From Propionispira raffinosivorans DSM 20765 (GTDB lineage: Bacteria > Bacillota > Negativicutes > Selenomonadales > Selenomonadaceae): a stretch of DNA of 64,000 nt. The position numbers and the translations under genes are program-made. The DNA lies in NCBI RefSeq assembly GCF_000381065.1, contig NZ_KB905859.1, positions 1-64,000 on the forward strand. The letters run 5' to 3'. The notes below the pieces were generated by a model, which saw only the letters and a list, made by a program, of their open reading frames with translations, had not been told where the DNA came from and ran no database searches. Positions within the stretch are counted from its first letter, which is position 1, and each line of letters begins with the position of its first letter. Shown here piece after piece: positions 26,140 through 35,713 of the stretch.

Positions 26140-26174
26140 TTCTTGTATCTTGTTAATACACGCTTAGTGTGAAG

Positions 26175-27056
26175 TTATTCAATAAAGACAACTGCACATT
26201 TTTTCAAGAAAGCATAGTTTTGGTTTGCCGCTAATATTTTATCGCCGTCCTCTTTAGAAACAACAGGGTTCCTATTGAAATCCATTAAAGAAACTGCTTT
26301 CACAATTAAAGGATTAGCTCCGGCATAATCAATATTAGATGGAGAATCCGACTTAGAATAACTAGCCAAACCATTCTTGATAATAGCACTATCGTCTACG
26401 TTTTTAGAATTATAAATTGTTCTACCAGAATTATCAAGAATATTTGGTGCCATTGCCCGTTCCAGTCCAAGGCCCCGGCAATCAATCACAACACCCGTAA
26501 TAGCACCAGCTGGCATTACCGTTGGTGCTGTTGCTGCGGGAGTAATGACTGCTGCTGGCACAACAGGAGTTTCCGTAACTGCAGGCACAGTGGTCGTTGG
26601 AGCAACCGGATCACTTTGACTTGCAAAATCTGGCATAGCAACCTTATCTTGCCAAAGGGCAGATGCTAAACTGTTTCTCTGACCAAAAATCGGCATACAA
26701 AGTGTAACCTGGTAATTACCATTATCAAGCTGCTCTTCATCTGTAATTCGAGCATTGTTAATAGCACCAGATATTGCCGTTTTAATCGTATCTTTTTTTA
26801 CTGCTAATTGTTGAACCGTCGTATGATTCTCGAGTTCTACGCCATAGACAATGCCTGCTAAATTGCGGTACGCATCTACGATTGCCGCACGCCGCGCAAG
26901 TGCGTCGCCTTGTCCTGCAGTAACGGAAGCGGGTGCTGAACCAATTCCAATTGCTGTAATTGTATTACTGTTCCAATTAATATCCGAAGCGAAACACGTA
27001 GTCGATAAAATCAATGAAAACAAAAGTATATATAGTTTTTTCATAAAAAATCGCAT
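26175..27056 (-). CDS. LPP20/FlgP-like envelope protein
   Basis: A 293-residue secreted protein with a signal peptide (residues 5-23, ending CFASD). The region GIGSAPASVTAGQGDALARR plus the following AAIVDAYRNLAGIVYGV matches LPP20-family proteins, which include Vibrio FlgP. A Pro/Ala/Thr/Val-rich linker (about 145-185) joins it to a second domain with GVVIDCRGLGLERAMAPNI. The Cys at the signal end (TTCFAS) could allow lipidation. It is third in an operon after the FlgT-like and CsgG-like genes. Function is inferred from the family: outer-membrane-associated, possibly flagellar. Confidence 0.75.
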   Translation of the reverse strand: MRFFMKKLYILLFSLILSTTCFASDINWNSNTITAIGIGSAPASVTAGQGDALARRAAIVDAYRNLAGIVYGVELENHTTVQQLAVKKDTIKTAISGAINNARITDEEQLDNGNYQVTLCMPIFGQRNSLASALWQDKVAMPDFASQSDPVAPTTTVPAVTETPVVPAAVITPAATAPTVMPAGAITGVVIDCRGLGLERAMAPNILDNSGRTIYNSKNVDDSAIIKNGLASYSKSDSPSNIDYAGANPLIVKAVSLMDFNRNPVVSKEDGDKILAANQNYAFLKKCAVVFIE

Positions 27057-27073
27057 CCTTTAAAATAAAATTA

Positions 27074-28195
27074 TTATTGCATATTTAAATCAATTGTACT
27101 ATTGGTTATTTTCATAATTTGTGATGGCTGCTCTGTATCTTCTGTTACATAGGATGCGAGTGTTTGATTATCCCCTGTAAAACTAAGATCAATAACAGCT
27201 GCATTATTTCTAAATTCTCTAATGTAAACATCCTGTACACCAGATATATCGGTCAAATAATCTTTTAACAATGAAAGACTATTTTGATCTTTTATATTAT
27301 GAACATATATCGTATAATTTTTCGAAGTACTCGCTGCATAATTTAATAGTTTGTTGGCGATATCATGCCCTGCTTTCTCTCCAGTTTTATATTTCGCATT
27401 ATCAGCAGCTATTTTTTGTGTGATATCAATATTGGTTTCCTGATATGTGCCAAATTGGATTGCTTCACCTGTATCACACTTTGTCGTATTAATAGTAAGT
27501 GTAGCATCATTCGCCTTCATTGGCACTTGTGTATCAAACTTAAGATCAATATCATTTGCCCTTATACTTCCAGTTACGATATAGTCTAGTTGTTCCTGCG
27601 TTCCCAAAAGACCAATGGTATTAAAATCACTCTTCGCTGCAGCAATTTTAAAGCGTTTAGTTTTCGTTGGGTTTAATTGATTCATATTAATAATATGAGA
27701 AAAACCTGATTGATTTAGTACGGAAGCAATTGCCGTTTCCACGGCTACATCAGAGACCTTCATCGCATTATTTTGATTCAATACAACAATCCCAATCCGA
27801 GGATCATTGATGCCAACACGAATTGCTTTGACTTTGTCAAATCCAGACATAAGTTTTGCATTAGGTTCCATGTCAATGACTACTTTTGTTTTCACCATAT
27901 ATTGATCACCATCATTGAGCGTTTGCAATACTTGATAACTTCTTATAAAACCATTGGAATGCGTGTAAATCTGGTCATGTGTCACTCTGGTATTATTAAC
28001 ATGTGTACTGCTGTCAATTGTCATACCCGCAACATTTTCTAATGCATTGCGAAAAGAATCTTGTATTGCTGCTTTACGGGTTGGTCCAGTTCCTTCTGCA
28101 ATATACTCTAATGCATATACCTGTGCATGCAGCGCTAAGAAAAAAATTGTACATAAAATGCAGTAAATTTTTTTACCATGGAGCCATATTATCAT
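27074..28195 (-). CDS. FlgT-like secreted protein
   Basis: A 373-residue exported protein with a hydrophobic N-terminus (residues 9-28). The segment IAEGTGPTRKAAIQDSFRNA followed by LENVAGMTIDSSTHV matches the N-terminal domain of flagellar assembly protein T, which forms the H-ring outside the Vibrio basal body. A central part (VGINDPRIGIVVLN, YIVTGSI) resembles the FlgT middle domain. It lies between the CsgG-like and LPP20-like genes with short spacing, so the three are one operon. Whether it serves a flagellum here is not shown. Confidence 0.65.
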   Translation of the reverse strand: MIIWLHGKKIYCILCTIFFLALHAQVYALEYIAEGTGPTRKAAIQDSFRNALENVAGMTIDSSTHVNNTRVTHDQIYTHSNGFIRSYQVLQTLNDGDQYMVKTKVVIDMEPNAKLMSGFDKVKAIRVGINDPRIGIVVLNQNNAMKVSDVAVETAIASVLNQSGFSHIINMNQLNPTKTKRFKIAAAKSDFNTIGLLGTQEQLDYIVTGSIRANDIDLKFDTQVPMKANDATLTINTTKCDTGEAIQFGTYQETNIDITQKIAADNAKYKTGEKAGHDIANKLLNYAASTSKNYTIYVHNIKDQNSLSLLKDYLTDISGVQDVYIREFRNNAAVIDLSFTGDNQTLASYVTEDTEQPSQIMKITNSTIDLNMQ

Positions 28196-28268
28196 TTTTG
28201 CACCAGCCTTTTTCTAATCTACACCTCCTTGTACATAAAATTCCTTTATCTAATGCAATGCTAAATCC

Positions 28269-29135
28269 CTATTGACTAGCTGCACTATCACCAATTTTTA
28301 AATTCCCTATATCCCCGCTAGTAACTGTACCTATGGACATTTTGTTTTCTACACTGGTTATTGTAATCTGACAGACCAGCTTATGTTGTACACCTAAGAC
28401 CTCTCCTGTCTTAGGATTACAAACTGCTTTACCATCTTTATATACCGTAAAAACCTGTCCCGGTATAACTTGCTTATTTGATCCAGCATCAATATATACG
28501 ATATTACCGTCAATGCTTGCTATATGTACCGGAATTGGCGATTCATTTAGATTCTTATCTAAAATATCACTAATTTTTTGGGACACAGCTTTCGCCGTTT
28601 TCGTATATTCGCTAAACTCTACTTTCCAGATTTTTTTACCTTTCTTATCTTTACCACGTACTTTATTGACAATTCCGTTTGTCGTATCAGCAAAGACAAC
28701 ACTCCCCGAAGTCGTATCAAGGATTTTCCAAAATACAATTATATTGATTTTTGCTTTATCTGCTGCAACATTCGACTGATCTGTAATATGCGAATCAGAA
28801 ATACTACCTGTTACGATATAGTTGATTCCACTAATGCGGCCTAGCTGTGCCGCATTGTCTTTTGCTAGAAGCCCCATACGACTAAGGCCTTGTTCATTGA
28901 GAATTGCCGTTAAATCATCACGGTCAATGACATTTAGCTTGGAATTTTTCGATAATTCTGCTACGAGAGAATCCGTTATGAGCTGTTCCAGTCCACGTTG
29001 TCCCGAAAGGTTTTTAAAGGTAAGAACACCAACTGATTTTGGTTGTGCTGCATAACCAATTGTTGTAAAAAGAAATAAAAACCCTATAAAAAACAGCAAT
29101 CCCACAATTTGTTTGTTTTCTAGAATTTTTTTCAT
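28269..29135 (-). CDS. CsgG/FlgO-type outer-membrane assembly protein
   Basis: A 288-residue protein with a signal segment (residues 9-29). The body follows the CsgG/HfaB pattern: VLTFKNLSGQRGLEQLITDS, VIDRDDLTAILNEQG, LGRISGINYIVTGSI. CsgG forms a secretion pore in the outer membrane; shorter relatives such as FlgO attach to the flagellar base. A C-terminal domain with VYIDAGSNKQVIPGQVFTVY, seen also in FlgT C-terminal regions, follows. No Cys for lipidation is evident at the cleavage site. It is the first gene of the three-gene operon. Confidence 0.75.
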   Translation of the reverse strand: MKKILENKQIVGLLFFIGFLFLFTTIGYAAQPKSVGVLTFKNLSGQRGLEQLITDSLVAELSKNSKLNVIDRDDLTAILNEQGLSRMGLLAKDNAAQLGRISGINYIVTGSISDSHITDQSNVAADKAKINIIVFWKILDTTSGSVVFADTTNGIVNKVRGKDKKGKKIWKVEFSEYTKTAKAVSQKISDILDKNLNESPIPVHIASIDGNIVYIDAGSNKQVIPGQVFTVYKDGKAVCNPKTGEVLGVQHKLVCQITITSVENKMSIGTVTSGDIGNLKIGDSAASQ

Positions 29136-29413
29136 TTGTATTACCCTTCTTTATTTAGTTTGATTTATTATTTATCCAAACAATCTTAAAAATATATGAT
29201 CATCTGAAGTATATATATTAATATTATTTAATGCAATTATTGTTTTTTAGTTCAATTAATATTACTTAATTCAACTTATATATTACAATAATTTCAAAAA
29301 AAGTAAAGTCTTTTTTAGTATTCTTTGCTTTTTTAAGAATAAATGAACCTTTAGTCTGGTTTTTTTGATAAAACTTTTCTGAAATCAAAAAAAAATATAT
29401 ATTTAACAAAAAT

Positions 29414-29442
29414 AAAAAGAGCTCATCTTGTGAGCTCTTTTT
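29414..29442. terminator. Intrinsic terminator
   Basis: AAAAAGAGCTCA (29414-29425) and TGAGCTCTTTTT (29431-29442) form a perfect 12-bp stem with A/T flanks. It lies about 150 bases past the stop of the FUSC-type gene. The remainder of 29136-29595 is AT-rich, holds the presumed promoter of the CsgG-like operon, and shows no gene. Confidence 0.9.
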
Positions 29443-29595
29443 CTAACCATATCTACAATATTTTAAATATCCATTAAATACATAAACGTATTTAAAATAC
29501 AGGATAAACCAAATCATATTTATTTAGATCCAATAAGCAATATTTCCTATATTTTTTATAATTAGTATGATAACAATTCAGATTTATCACAAAGA

Positions 29596-30702
29596 CTACG
29601 TAGTATCATTACCACCAATTTTCAAAAGTTGATTACGAAACAGGACATCTTTTTTATTCAAATCCGGAAACTTGTCTTCAATTTCATCTAAAATACGCCC
29701 TAAATCCGAAAAGATAGCCCCAATTTCTGGAATAGGAAACTGTGTTGCATTTTGAATTGACAGGAAGTATCCCGAAAAATTAACCCTTGTTTCTCTGACT
29801 GCCATCAGCAGTGCATCATTTAACAAAGCTTTATTTTCACCATCAATCGTCCGGGCAAAAACAGTTAAACAAAGCTGGACATCATGGACGACTTGCTGAA
29901 ACTGCTTCCATTCGATATCCAATTCGGCTAAATCAAGTAAGCTCCGGGAAATCCCTCTCACTTGAAGGCTGATATGTTCAAGCCGATTCATAACAAAAGA
30001 AAAATCAACCATTTTGTCACGTTCTTGCCGACGAAACGGCGTATAACGAAAACTTTGCGTAACTTGAATAATCATAAAATGTTCTTTGCGAATTTGCTGA
30101 ACTGCATTCCGGGCCTCATATAATCCAGCAGCTAAATCTTCTTTTGTTTCAGCCTTCCACAAACGTTCTAAATTACTAGTTAAGCACAATATAGATTGCA
30201 TAACTGCTTTTTTAGCTAAAAAACTGGATGACTCCGCTGGACTCAAAATAATATTCAAGAAAACAGCAACCATAGCACCAATGATGGTTTCTTCAATTCG
30301 CCCAATCATATAGCCCTGACTATGCCCATACTCGAGTACCAATAAAGTACTTACACCAATCTGCGAAATAATCTGTGGATGCAAATGAAAAACTCTGCCC
30401 ACGGCAATTCCCAACCCTATAATACAAAAAATGCTCCACGCATTGACAATAAAAAAAGAACTGAATGAACCACCAATCGTTACACCGACAATAACACCTA
30501 ATATCCGATATACACCTTTTTCTACGGAATCAGCAATAGTCACCTGCGTTGTTAAAATAGCTGCTAAAGGTGCAAAAATCGGATATGGATTTTCTGTTAC
30601 ACTGGAAGCAACAAACCAGGATAAACCTGCCGCTAATGCTATTTTAAAAACTTCTAAAGTAATACCTAATCGTCGTAAGATGTGGTTCACATCATACACC
30701 AT
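29596..30702 (-). CDS. FUSC/aromatic acid exporter family membrane protein
   Basis: A 368-residue protein with about five or six membrane segments in the first 165 residues (ALAAGLSWFVASSV, NPYPIFAPLAAILTTQVTIA) and a long helical cytoplasmic part. This is the ArAE/FUSC half-module fold linked to efflux of aromatic acids. The start was set at the ATG at 30702 because AGGAGGAG lies eight bases before it; an open frame reaches further up to 30813 but has no ribosome site. It is monocistronic. Confidence 0.82.
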   Translation of the reverse strand: MVYDVNHILRRLGITLEVFKIALAAGLSWFVASSVTENPYPIFAPLAAILTTQVTIADSVEKGVYRILGVIVGVTIGGSFSSFFIVNAWSIFCIIGLGIAVGRVFHLHPQIISQIGVSTLLVLEYGHSQGYMIGRIEETIIGAMVAVFLNIILSPAESSSFLAKKAVMQSILCLTSNLERLWKAETKEDLAAGLYEARNAVQQIRKEHFMIIQVTQSFRYTPFRRQERDKMVDFSFVMNRLEHISLQVRGISRSLLDLAELDIEWKQFQQVVHDVQLCLTVFARTIDGENKALLNDALLMAVRETRVNFSGYFLSIQNATQFPIPEIGAIFSDLGRILDEIEDKFPDLNKKDVLFRNQLLKIGGNDTT

Positions 30703-31014
30703 AAAAAAACTCCTCCTATAAACCCTATGTGTTAAGCAGTAATGTAACTTTGAAAAATTTAGTAAAAAAACAAAATCATTTTTAATTATACCCCCCGCCG
30801 CGTAATTATTCAATCAAAACACAGATTCGTATCGAACATTCTATTTAGATATCTGACATCCTCATATAAGAGGTTTTACCGTGTCTTTATATTTCAACAG
30901 CAGGATATTGTCTACGCTTTAGAGAAATATAATTAAAGGCTCATCAAAAAACGATGAACCGTATTACTATGAATATGCATGAAATGTTATCGTATAAGGA
31001 GTGGTTCTATTTCT

Positions 31015-31470
31015 ATGTTTATCGATGAATTTAAGAAATTTATCATGCGTGGCAACGTTTTAGATATGGCAATCGGGATTATTATCGGTGCCGCCTTTAA
31101 TAAAATCGTCTCTTCATTTGTCTCAAATATTTTGATGCCGCCACTTGGTTTATTGGTCGGTAAAGTCGATTTTTCAAATTTATTCATCAACCTTTCTGGG
31201 GAAAAAGTACAAACCATCGCCGAAGCACAAGCAGCTAACGTGCCAGTGATTGCCTATGGCTTGTTTCTAAATACAATTATTGATTTTTTAATTGTTTCAT
31301 TTGCTATTTTTATTATGATTAAACAAATTAATCGTTTTGCAACAAAACAAGAAGAACCGCTGCCGAATACTCGAAAGTGTCCTTATTGCTTTTCAGAAAT
31401 TCATGATTTGGCGACACGTTGTCCGCATTGTACCTCATCGTTAAACATGCAAGAATCAAAATCGCTTTAA
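31015..31470 (+). CDS. mscL: Large-conductance mechanosensitive channel MscL with C-terminal zinc ribbon
   Basis: A 151-residue protein. MscL motifs cover residues 1-100: [40 protein letters not shown], and a second helix [14 protein letters not shown]. After that a CPYC...CPHC zinc ribbon replaces the usual C-terminal helix bundle. The pentameric channel opens under membrane tension to release solutes. The start at 31015 gives the canonical MFIDEFK; AAGGAG lies 13 bases upstream, a long spacing. An upstream ATG (30979) would add 12 atypical residues. Confidence 0.93.
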   Translation: MFIDEFKKFIMRGNVLDMAIGIIIGAAFNKIVSSFVSNILMPPLGLLVGKVDFSNLFINLSGEKVQTIAEAQAANVPVIAYGLFLNTIIDFLIVSFAIFIMIKQINRFATKQEEPLPNTRKCPYCFSEIHDLATRCPHCTSSLNMQESKSL

Positions 31471-31562
31471 GCTTCTTCTAACGCGTTTCGATCTGAACTT
31501 CATTTTTACTTGTAAAAACAAAATAGTCCCTAAAAGATTTTTATAGAAATGGAGAAAAAACC

Positions 31563-32675
31563 ATGCTTACAATTAAGGAACTGTATCAAAAAGCATTAAA
31601 AGAATCTACGGGGAAAGAAGATTTTACGTATGATCCAAGTCAATTAAATTGTCTGTTTGAACCAAAGGAATATCCTATAACCTGGGAATTGAGTGATATC
31701 CTTACACCAGCAGGAATACCTTTATCGGGCACCACAATCACCAAAGACAGCTTGGCCGTTTTAAATGCTTTAGCCAGCCATAAAGGGAAACGTGCTTTTA
31801 TTTTGATTGCACCAGCCTTTTTAGGACAATTTAGTGACCAAGTATCACCTGGAATGATCCGTACCGCTTTTAAGAAAATCGGTTTCAACGGACTGCTCGA
31901 AGTTGCTGTTTTTGCTGATATTCTTACACTACGCGAAGCCTTGGAATTTGACCATAATATCCATTCAAACAATGATTATCAGTTGACAAGCTGCTGCTGC
32001 CCTATGTGGATTGCTATGATCAAAAAATTATATACCGATTTAATGCCGCATGTGCCAGCAACTGTATCTCCCATGATTGCAGCTGGGCGAACCGTCAAGA
32101 TACTGCATCCAGATGCACTTACTGTTTTTGTCGGTCCGTGTATGGCCAAAAAAGCAGAAGCACGAGAAAAAGATATTGCTGGGGCTGTTGATTATGTATT
32201 AACATTTCAAGAAACAAAAGAATTATTTAAACTCTTACATGTAAATCTCACGCAAATGGAAGACAATGTAAAAGAGTTTTCTTCAAAAGCTGGTCGAATT
32301 TATGCTCGAACTGGCGGTGTTAGTGAAGCCGTAAAATCAACATTAGCTCGGCTTAGTCCAAACCGCCATATTGCAATACGGTCCCAGCAAGCTGACGGTG
32401 TCCCAGATTGTAAGAAAATGATTACGGATTTAATTGGAGGAAAAACACAAGCAAACTTTTTTGAAGGTATGGGCTGCATAGGCGGTTGTGTGGGGGGACC
32501 AAAATCATTACTTGAGCCAGATAAAGCACGCGACAAAGTAAATCAATATGGAGATAAAGCTATCTATGAAACACCTCTGGATAATCCTTATGTATTAGAG
32601 TTGTTATACCGCCTCAATTTTACAACACTCGAAAGCCTCATGAGTGATAATGAATTCTTTACACGCAAATTTTAA
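31563..32675 (+). CDS. Stand-alone [FeFe]-hydrogenase-like H-cluster domain protein
   Basis: A 370-residue protein equal to the catalytic domain of [FeFe]-hydrogenase without the usual N-terminal ferredoxin clusters. The three H-cluster motifs are present in altered form: TSCCCPMW (142-149), GPCMAKKAE (191-199, with Gly where Met is usual), and FEGMGCIGGCVGG (300-312). All four cluster cysteines appear conserved. Such divergent stand-alone forms include sensory or non-canonical hydrogenases and relatives of unknown activity. GGAG precedes the ATG. It is separate from any electron-transfer or maturation gene in the window. Confidence 0.8.
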   Translation: MLTIKELYQKALKESTGKEDFTYDPSQLNCLFEPKEYPITWELSDILTPAGIPLSGTTITKDSLAVLNALASHKGKRAFILIAPAFLGQFSDQVSPGMIRTAFKKIGFNGLLEVAVFADILTLREALEFDHNIHSNNDYQLTSCCCPMWIAMIKKLYTDLMPHVPATVSPMIAAGRTVKILHPDALTVFVGPCMAKKAEAREKDIAGAVDYVLTFQETKELFKLLHVNLTQMEDNVKEFSSKAGRIYARTGGVSEAVKSTLARLSPNRHIAIRSQQADGVPDCKKMITDLIGGKTQANFFEGMGCIGGCVGGPKSLLEPDKARDKVNQYGDKAIYETPLDNPYVLELLYRLNFTTLESLMSDNEFFTRKF

Positions 32676-32746
32676 ATATAATTTGCCGAAAGAACTTATA
32701 AGCTGATTATTTTTTAATTCTTCTTCTTTTTTCCATATAATTGAGT

Positions 32747-32836
32747 TATAATATGTATTAAGTCATCGTGCAATTGACTAATTGATTTTTTCTACACTCT
32801 TGATCGTATAGATGCCTTTCTATACGATCTTTTTTT
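32747..32836 (+). ncRNA. Candidate short transcript A (promoter box to terminator)
   Basis: A TATAAT box (32747-32752) is followed, about 50 bases on, by a perfect terminator: GATCGTATAGA (32802-32812) with TCTATACGATC (32819-32829) and seven Ts. The -35 region is weak. It could encode an RNA of roughly 75 bases, or the hairpin may simply end the hydrogenase-like gene transcript, whose stop is 127 bases upstream. Confidence 0.35.
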
Positions 32837-32871
32837 GTTTAAAATTTTATAACAGGAACGAAAAATTCCCA

Positions 32872-32961
32872 TTGCGTCCCCTCACATACACATGGTATAA
32901 TGTATGTAATAAATATTTCTCAATCCTTACCTGCATTGGCTGCCACCAGTGCAGGCTTTTT
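32872..32961 (+). ncRNA. Candidate short transcript B (promoter to terminator)
   Basis: TTGCGT (32872-32877), 18 bases, TATAAT (32896-32901) form a plausible promoter. A hairpin CCTGCATTGG (930-939) with CCAGTGCAGG (946-955 of this kilobase block, i.e. 32930-32955) and CTTTTT follows about 25 bases after the predicted start near 32908. The transcript would be about 54 bases and has no open frame. Confidence 0.4.
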
Positions 32962-32977
32962 ATTATAAAACATACAT

Positions 32978-33022
32978 AAAAACGGACGAAACAAGCCTGA
33001 AATGCTTGTTTCGTCCGTTTTT
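32978..33022 (-). terminator. Perfect 19-bp intrinsic terminator
   Basis: AAAAACGGACGAAACAAGC (32978-32996) pairs without mismatch with 33004-33022, loop CTGAAAT. Flanking A and T runs make it work on both strands. It ends the mutS-mutL-rsmJ-like transcript coming from the right, whose last stop is at 33035. Confidence 0.93.
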
Positions 33023-33034
33023 TAGTTTTCCAAA

Positions 33035-33838
33035 TTACGAATTTGGTTTTATGTCAATGATACCATAATGAACATGGCTGTATTTCCCGCCAACAACCCT
33101 GTTTGCGCCCAAACGCACAAATTCAAGACTTCGACTATTTTCTTTCATGACCACACATTTTCTTGCCACTCGCCTGGCTTCGTTGATTGCCTCTATCGTA
33201 ACAGCACGATGATCAGCAAGGGCACGTAAAGGCAATAGATGCAAACTTTCTTTAAGGGGATGACGAAACATCGGATCAAAGTAAACAACATCAAAACTTT
33301 TATCTGGCAGCAATTTTAAATAGTTTCCATATTCTTGCTGGCTGACCTCAATCCGTTTCATAGCCGCCTGTAAACCGAGTGGTTCTAGCGTTGAAAAATT
33401 TTTCAGACCATCCTGAACAACTGCCGCCATAAGTACCTTGGCTTCAAGACCAACAACTCGCCCCCTTACTCCAACAACAAAGCTTGCGATAATTGCATCG
33501 GAAGCCATCCCCAATGTGCAGTCAAGAACTTCCATTCCGGCTTTCAACTGCATAGCCTCAATCATATTATCCTTCTGCCCCTTGAGCAAATTTTTCAATC
33601 GAAGCTGGGCCATATTCGGATGGAAAAAAAAGTCACCTTCCGGCGTAGCTAAAACAAGCCCTGTTTTCTTAACAACTAAAACAAACGGGGTCTGGTAAGT
33701 CGTTTGAATACTCTCAATTGATAAATTTTCCCGGGCAATAAATAAAAGATTCAATTCGGCTGCTTTTTGTTTTGCAGTTTGCACTACCATTGCATTATAT
33801 TTGTGACCTGTCGTCACAATACATTGTATCGACTGCAT
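33035..33838 (-). CDS. Class I SAM-dependent methyltransferase, RsmJ-like
   Basis: A 267-residue protein. The SAM-binding motif I is GMEVLDCTLGMASDAIIA, a motif-IV equivalent is DVVYFDPMFRHP, close to the DPMFP signature of RsmJ (16S rRNA m2G1516 methyltransferase). The N-terminal part (VTTGHKYNAMVVQTAKQKAA) is an extra domain also seen in Firmicutes members. It lies three bases after mutL on the same strand, so it is part of the mismatch-repair operon, a conserved arrangement. The exact target base is inferred only from homology. Confidence 0.78.
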   Translation of the reverse strand: MQSIQCIVTTGHKYNAMVVQTAKQKAAELNLLFIARENLSIESIQTTYQTPFVLVVKKTGLVLATPEGDFFFHPNMAQLRLKNLLKGQKDNMIEAMQLKAGMEVLDCTLGMASDAIIASFVVGVRGRVVGLEAKVLMAAVVQDGLKNFSTLEPLGLQAAMKRIEVSQQEYGNYLKLLPDKSFDVVYFDPMFRHPLKESLHLLPLRALADHRAVTIEAINEARRVARKCVVMKENSRSLEFVRLGANRVVGGKYSHVHYGIIDIKPNS

Positions 33839-33841
33839 CGA

Positions 33842-35713
33842 CTATGTCCTTTTAAACATTTTGGCAAGTTCAGCAGCACCAAACTTAATAATCGTCGGTC
33901 TGCCATGTGGACACGTATAGGGAAGGGTTGTGTTGGTAAGTTCATCCAATATAATTTGCATTTGCCTTATATTTAGTGTATCACCGGCTTTAATAGCCGC
34001 CCGACAAGCTGTTGTAGCCAGACAGGCATGGCGAATTTCCTGTGCTGTCAGGTTATGCATATTTTGCAGTGATTCTAAAATTTCACGAATGATGGCCTCC
34101 GCCTCACCAACTGGTATATCAGAAGGAATTTCTTTTAAACGCATCTGCTCAGGTCCACTCGCATCCATATCAAACCCCAAACTTTGAAAAAGCTCTTGGT
34201 TATCCAAAATCAAGGTACATTCTTTGTCATCAAAATCAAGCAAAAGATGAACTAATAATTGCTGTGATGGAATCTTATCCGCTAGTGCGGCAAAACGATC
34301 ATAAAGAATGCGTTCATGTGCTGCATGCTGGTCAACAATATAGAGACCCTTTGGATCTTGCGCTACAATATAGCAGTTATCCACCTGTCCCATGGGCGTA
34401 AGGGTTCCTTCATAAATGATTTGCGGTAAATCCGTTGCCGCATGTTCTGCACTTTCCATTATTTCTGGCATTTTTGCAGAAACCGACAAAGATTCACCTT
34501 GCCGATTATCCTGTAACAAGTCTTCTGACTTAGGCAACGATGCATTTAAAATTGCTTGTGCCTGTGAAAAACTCACCGTATTTTCTCGTACGATTGGCGA
34601 TGGCGGTACCAGCGGATTATAGGCTGTAACAGCCGTTTGATGCGGAACAGCAAAATGCATAGGTTCTATCGTATAGTGTCGTTCCAGGTTCGCCACCGGC
34701 GCAGCAACAAAGTCTAAAGACTGTCCAGCCGGACGGATCGCATCGAGTACAGATTTGTAAACTGCTTTAAAGATACGTCCTTCATCTTCAAATTTCATTT
34801 CACTTTTCTGCGGATGCACGTTGACATCAATCGTATTTTGCGGCACTTCAATTTTAAGTACGGCTAAAGGATAACCTGATTTCGGCAAAAGTGAATGATA
34901 TGCATTGTCAATTGCTTTTCCAATGGATCGACTAGATATGATACGCCCATTAACAATAAAGGTCTGCCAAGTCCGACTGCTGCGAATCATCGACGGTTTT
35001 GTCAAAAAGCCAGTAATTTTAATATCTATATCTTCAAATTCCACACCCAAAAGTTCCTCGCTGACTTTAGCGCCATAAATACTTTGAATCGCATCATATT
35101 GTGACCCATTACCCGGTGTAGACAAAACCAGTTTATTATTATTAATAAATTTAAAGGAAATTTCTGGATTAGACAAGGCCAATTTTATGATGAAATCATT
35201 AATTTTTGAGCCTTCTGTCACCGGCGTCTTCATGAATTTTTTGCGAGCAGGTGTATTAAAAAATAAATCTTCTACTTTAATGGTTGTTCCAATATTGCAG
35301 CCTGCTTCACGCAAGTCCTCTACTTTACCACCCTTGATTTCCACCAAGGTGCCAAATTCACTGTCACGCTGTCGCGTCATTAACGAAAAGCGTGAAACAG
35401 AAGCAATCGTCGGCAATGCTTCACCGCGAAACCCTAGTGTACTAATGGTATTCAAATCACTGACTTCCTGAATTTTACTTGTTGCATGACGTAAAATAGC
35501 TAACTTGGCATCGTCAGAGCTCATGCCACGCCCATTATCCGTAACGCGCATAAAACTCGTACCGCCAGCCATAATTTCGACTTCCACTTTATTGCTGCCA
35601 GCATCAATTGAGTTTTCGACTAATTCTTTCACAACCGATGCTGGGCGTTCGACAACCTCCCCTGCAGCAATTTTATTAATTGTGATTTCATCTAAAACAT
35701 GTATAATACTCAT
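33842..35713 (-). CDS. mutL: DNA mismatch repair protein MutL
   Basis: A 623-residue protein. The GHKL ATPase covers about 1-330 ([39 protein letters not shown]), followed by a variable linker and the dimerisation/endonuclease domain with [12 protein letters not shown], the metal-binding motif of MutL proteins that nick the daughter strand. It is activated by MutS. The start ATG overlaps the mutS stop by four bases, giving translational coupling. Confidence 0.97.
   Translation of the reverse strand: MSIIHVLDEITINKIAAGEVVERPASVVKELVENSIDAGSNKVEVEIMAGGTSFMRVTDNGRGMSSDDAKLAILRHATSKIQEVSDLNTISTLGFRGEALPTIASVSRFSLMTRQRDSEFGTLVEIKGGKVEDLREAGCNIGTTIKVEDLFFNTPARKKFMKTPVTEGSKINDFIIKLALSNPEISFKFINNNKLVLSTPGNGSQYDAIQSIYGAKVSEELLGVEFEDIDIKITGFLTKPSMIRSSRTWQTFIVNGRIISSRSIGKAIDNAYHSLLPKSGYPLAVLKIEVPQNTIDVNVHPQKSEMKFEDEGRIFKAVYKSVLDAIRPAGQSLDFVAAPVANLERHYTIEPMHFAVPHQTAVTAYNPLVPPSPIVRENTVSFSQAQAILNASLPKSEDLLQDNRQGESLSVSAKMPEIMESAEHAATDLPQIIYEGTLTPMGQVDNCYIVAQDPKGLYIVDQHAAHERILYDRFAALADKIPSQQLLVHLLLDFDDKECTLILDNQELFQSLGFDMDASGPEQMRLKEIPSDIPVGEAEAIIREILESLQNMHNLTAQEIRHACLATTACRAAIKAGDTLNIRQMQIILDELTNTTLPYTCPHGRPTIIKFGAAELAKMFKRT

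Noticed and set aside
30703-30813. Upstream extension of the FUSC-type gene
   Set aside because: The extra 37 residues lack a ribosome site and family homology; AGGAGGAG supports the start at 30702.
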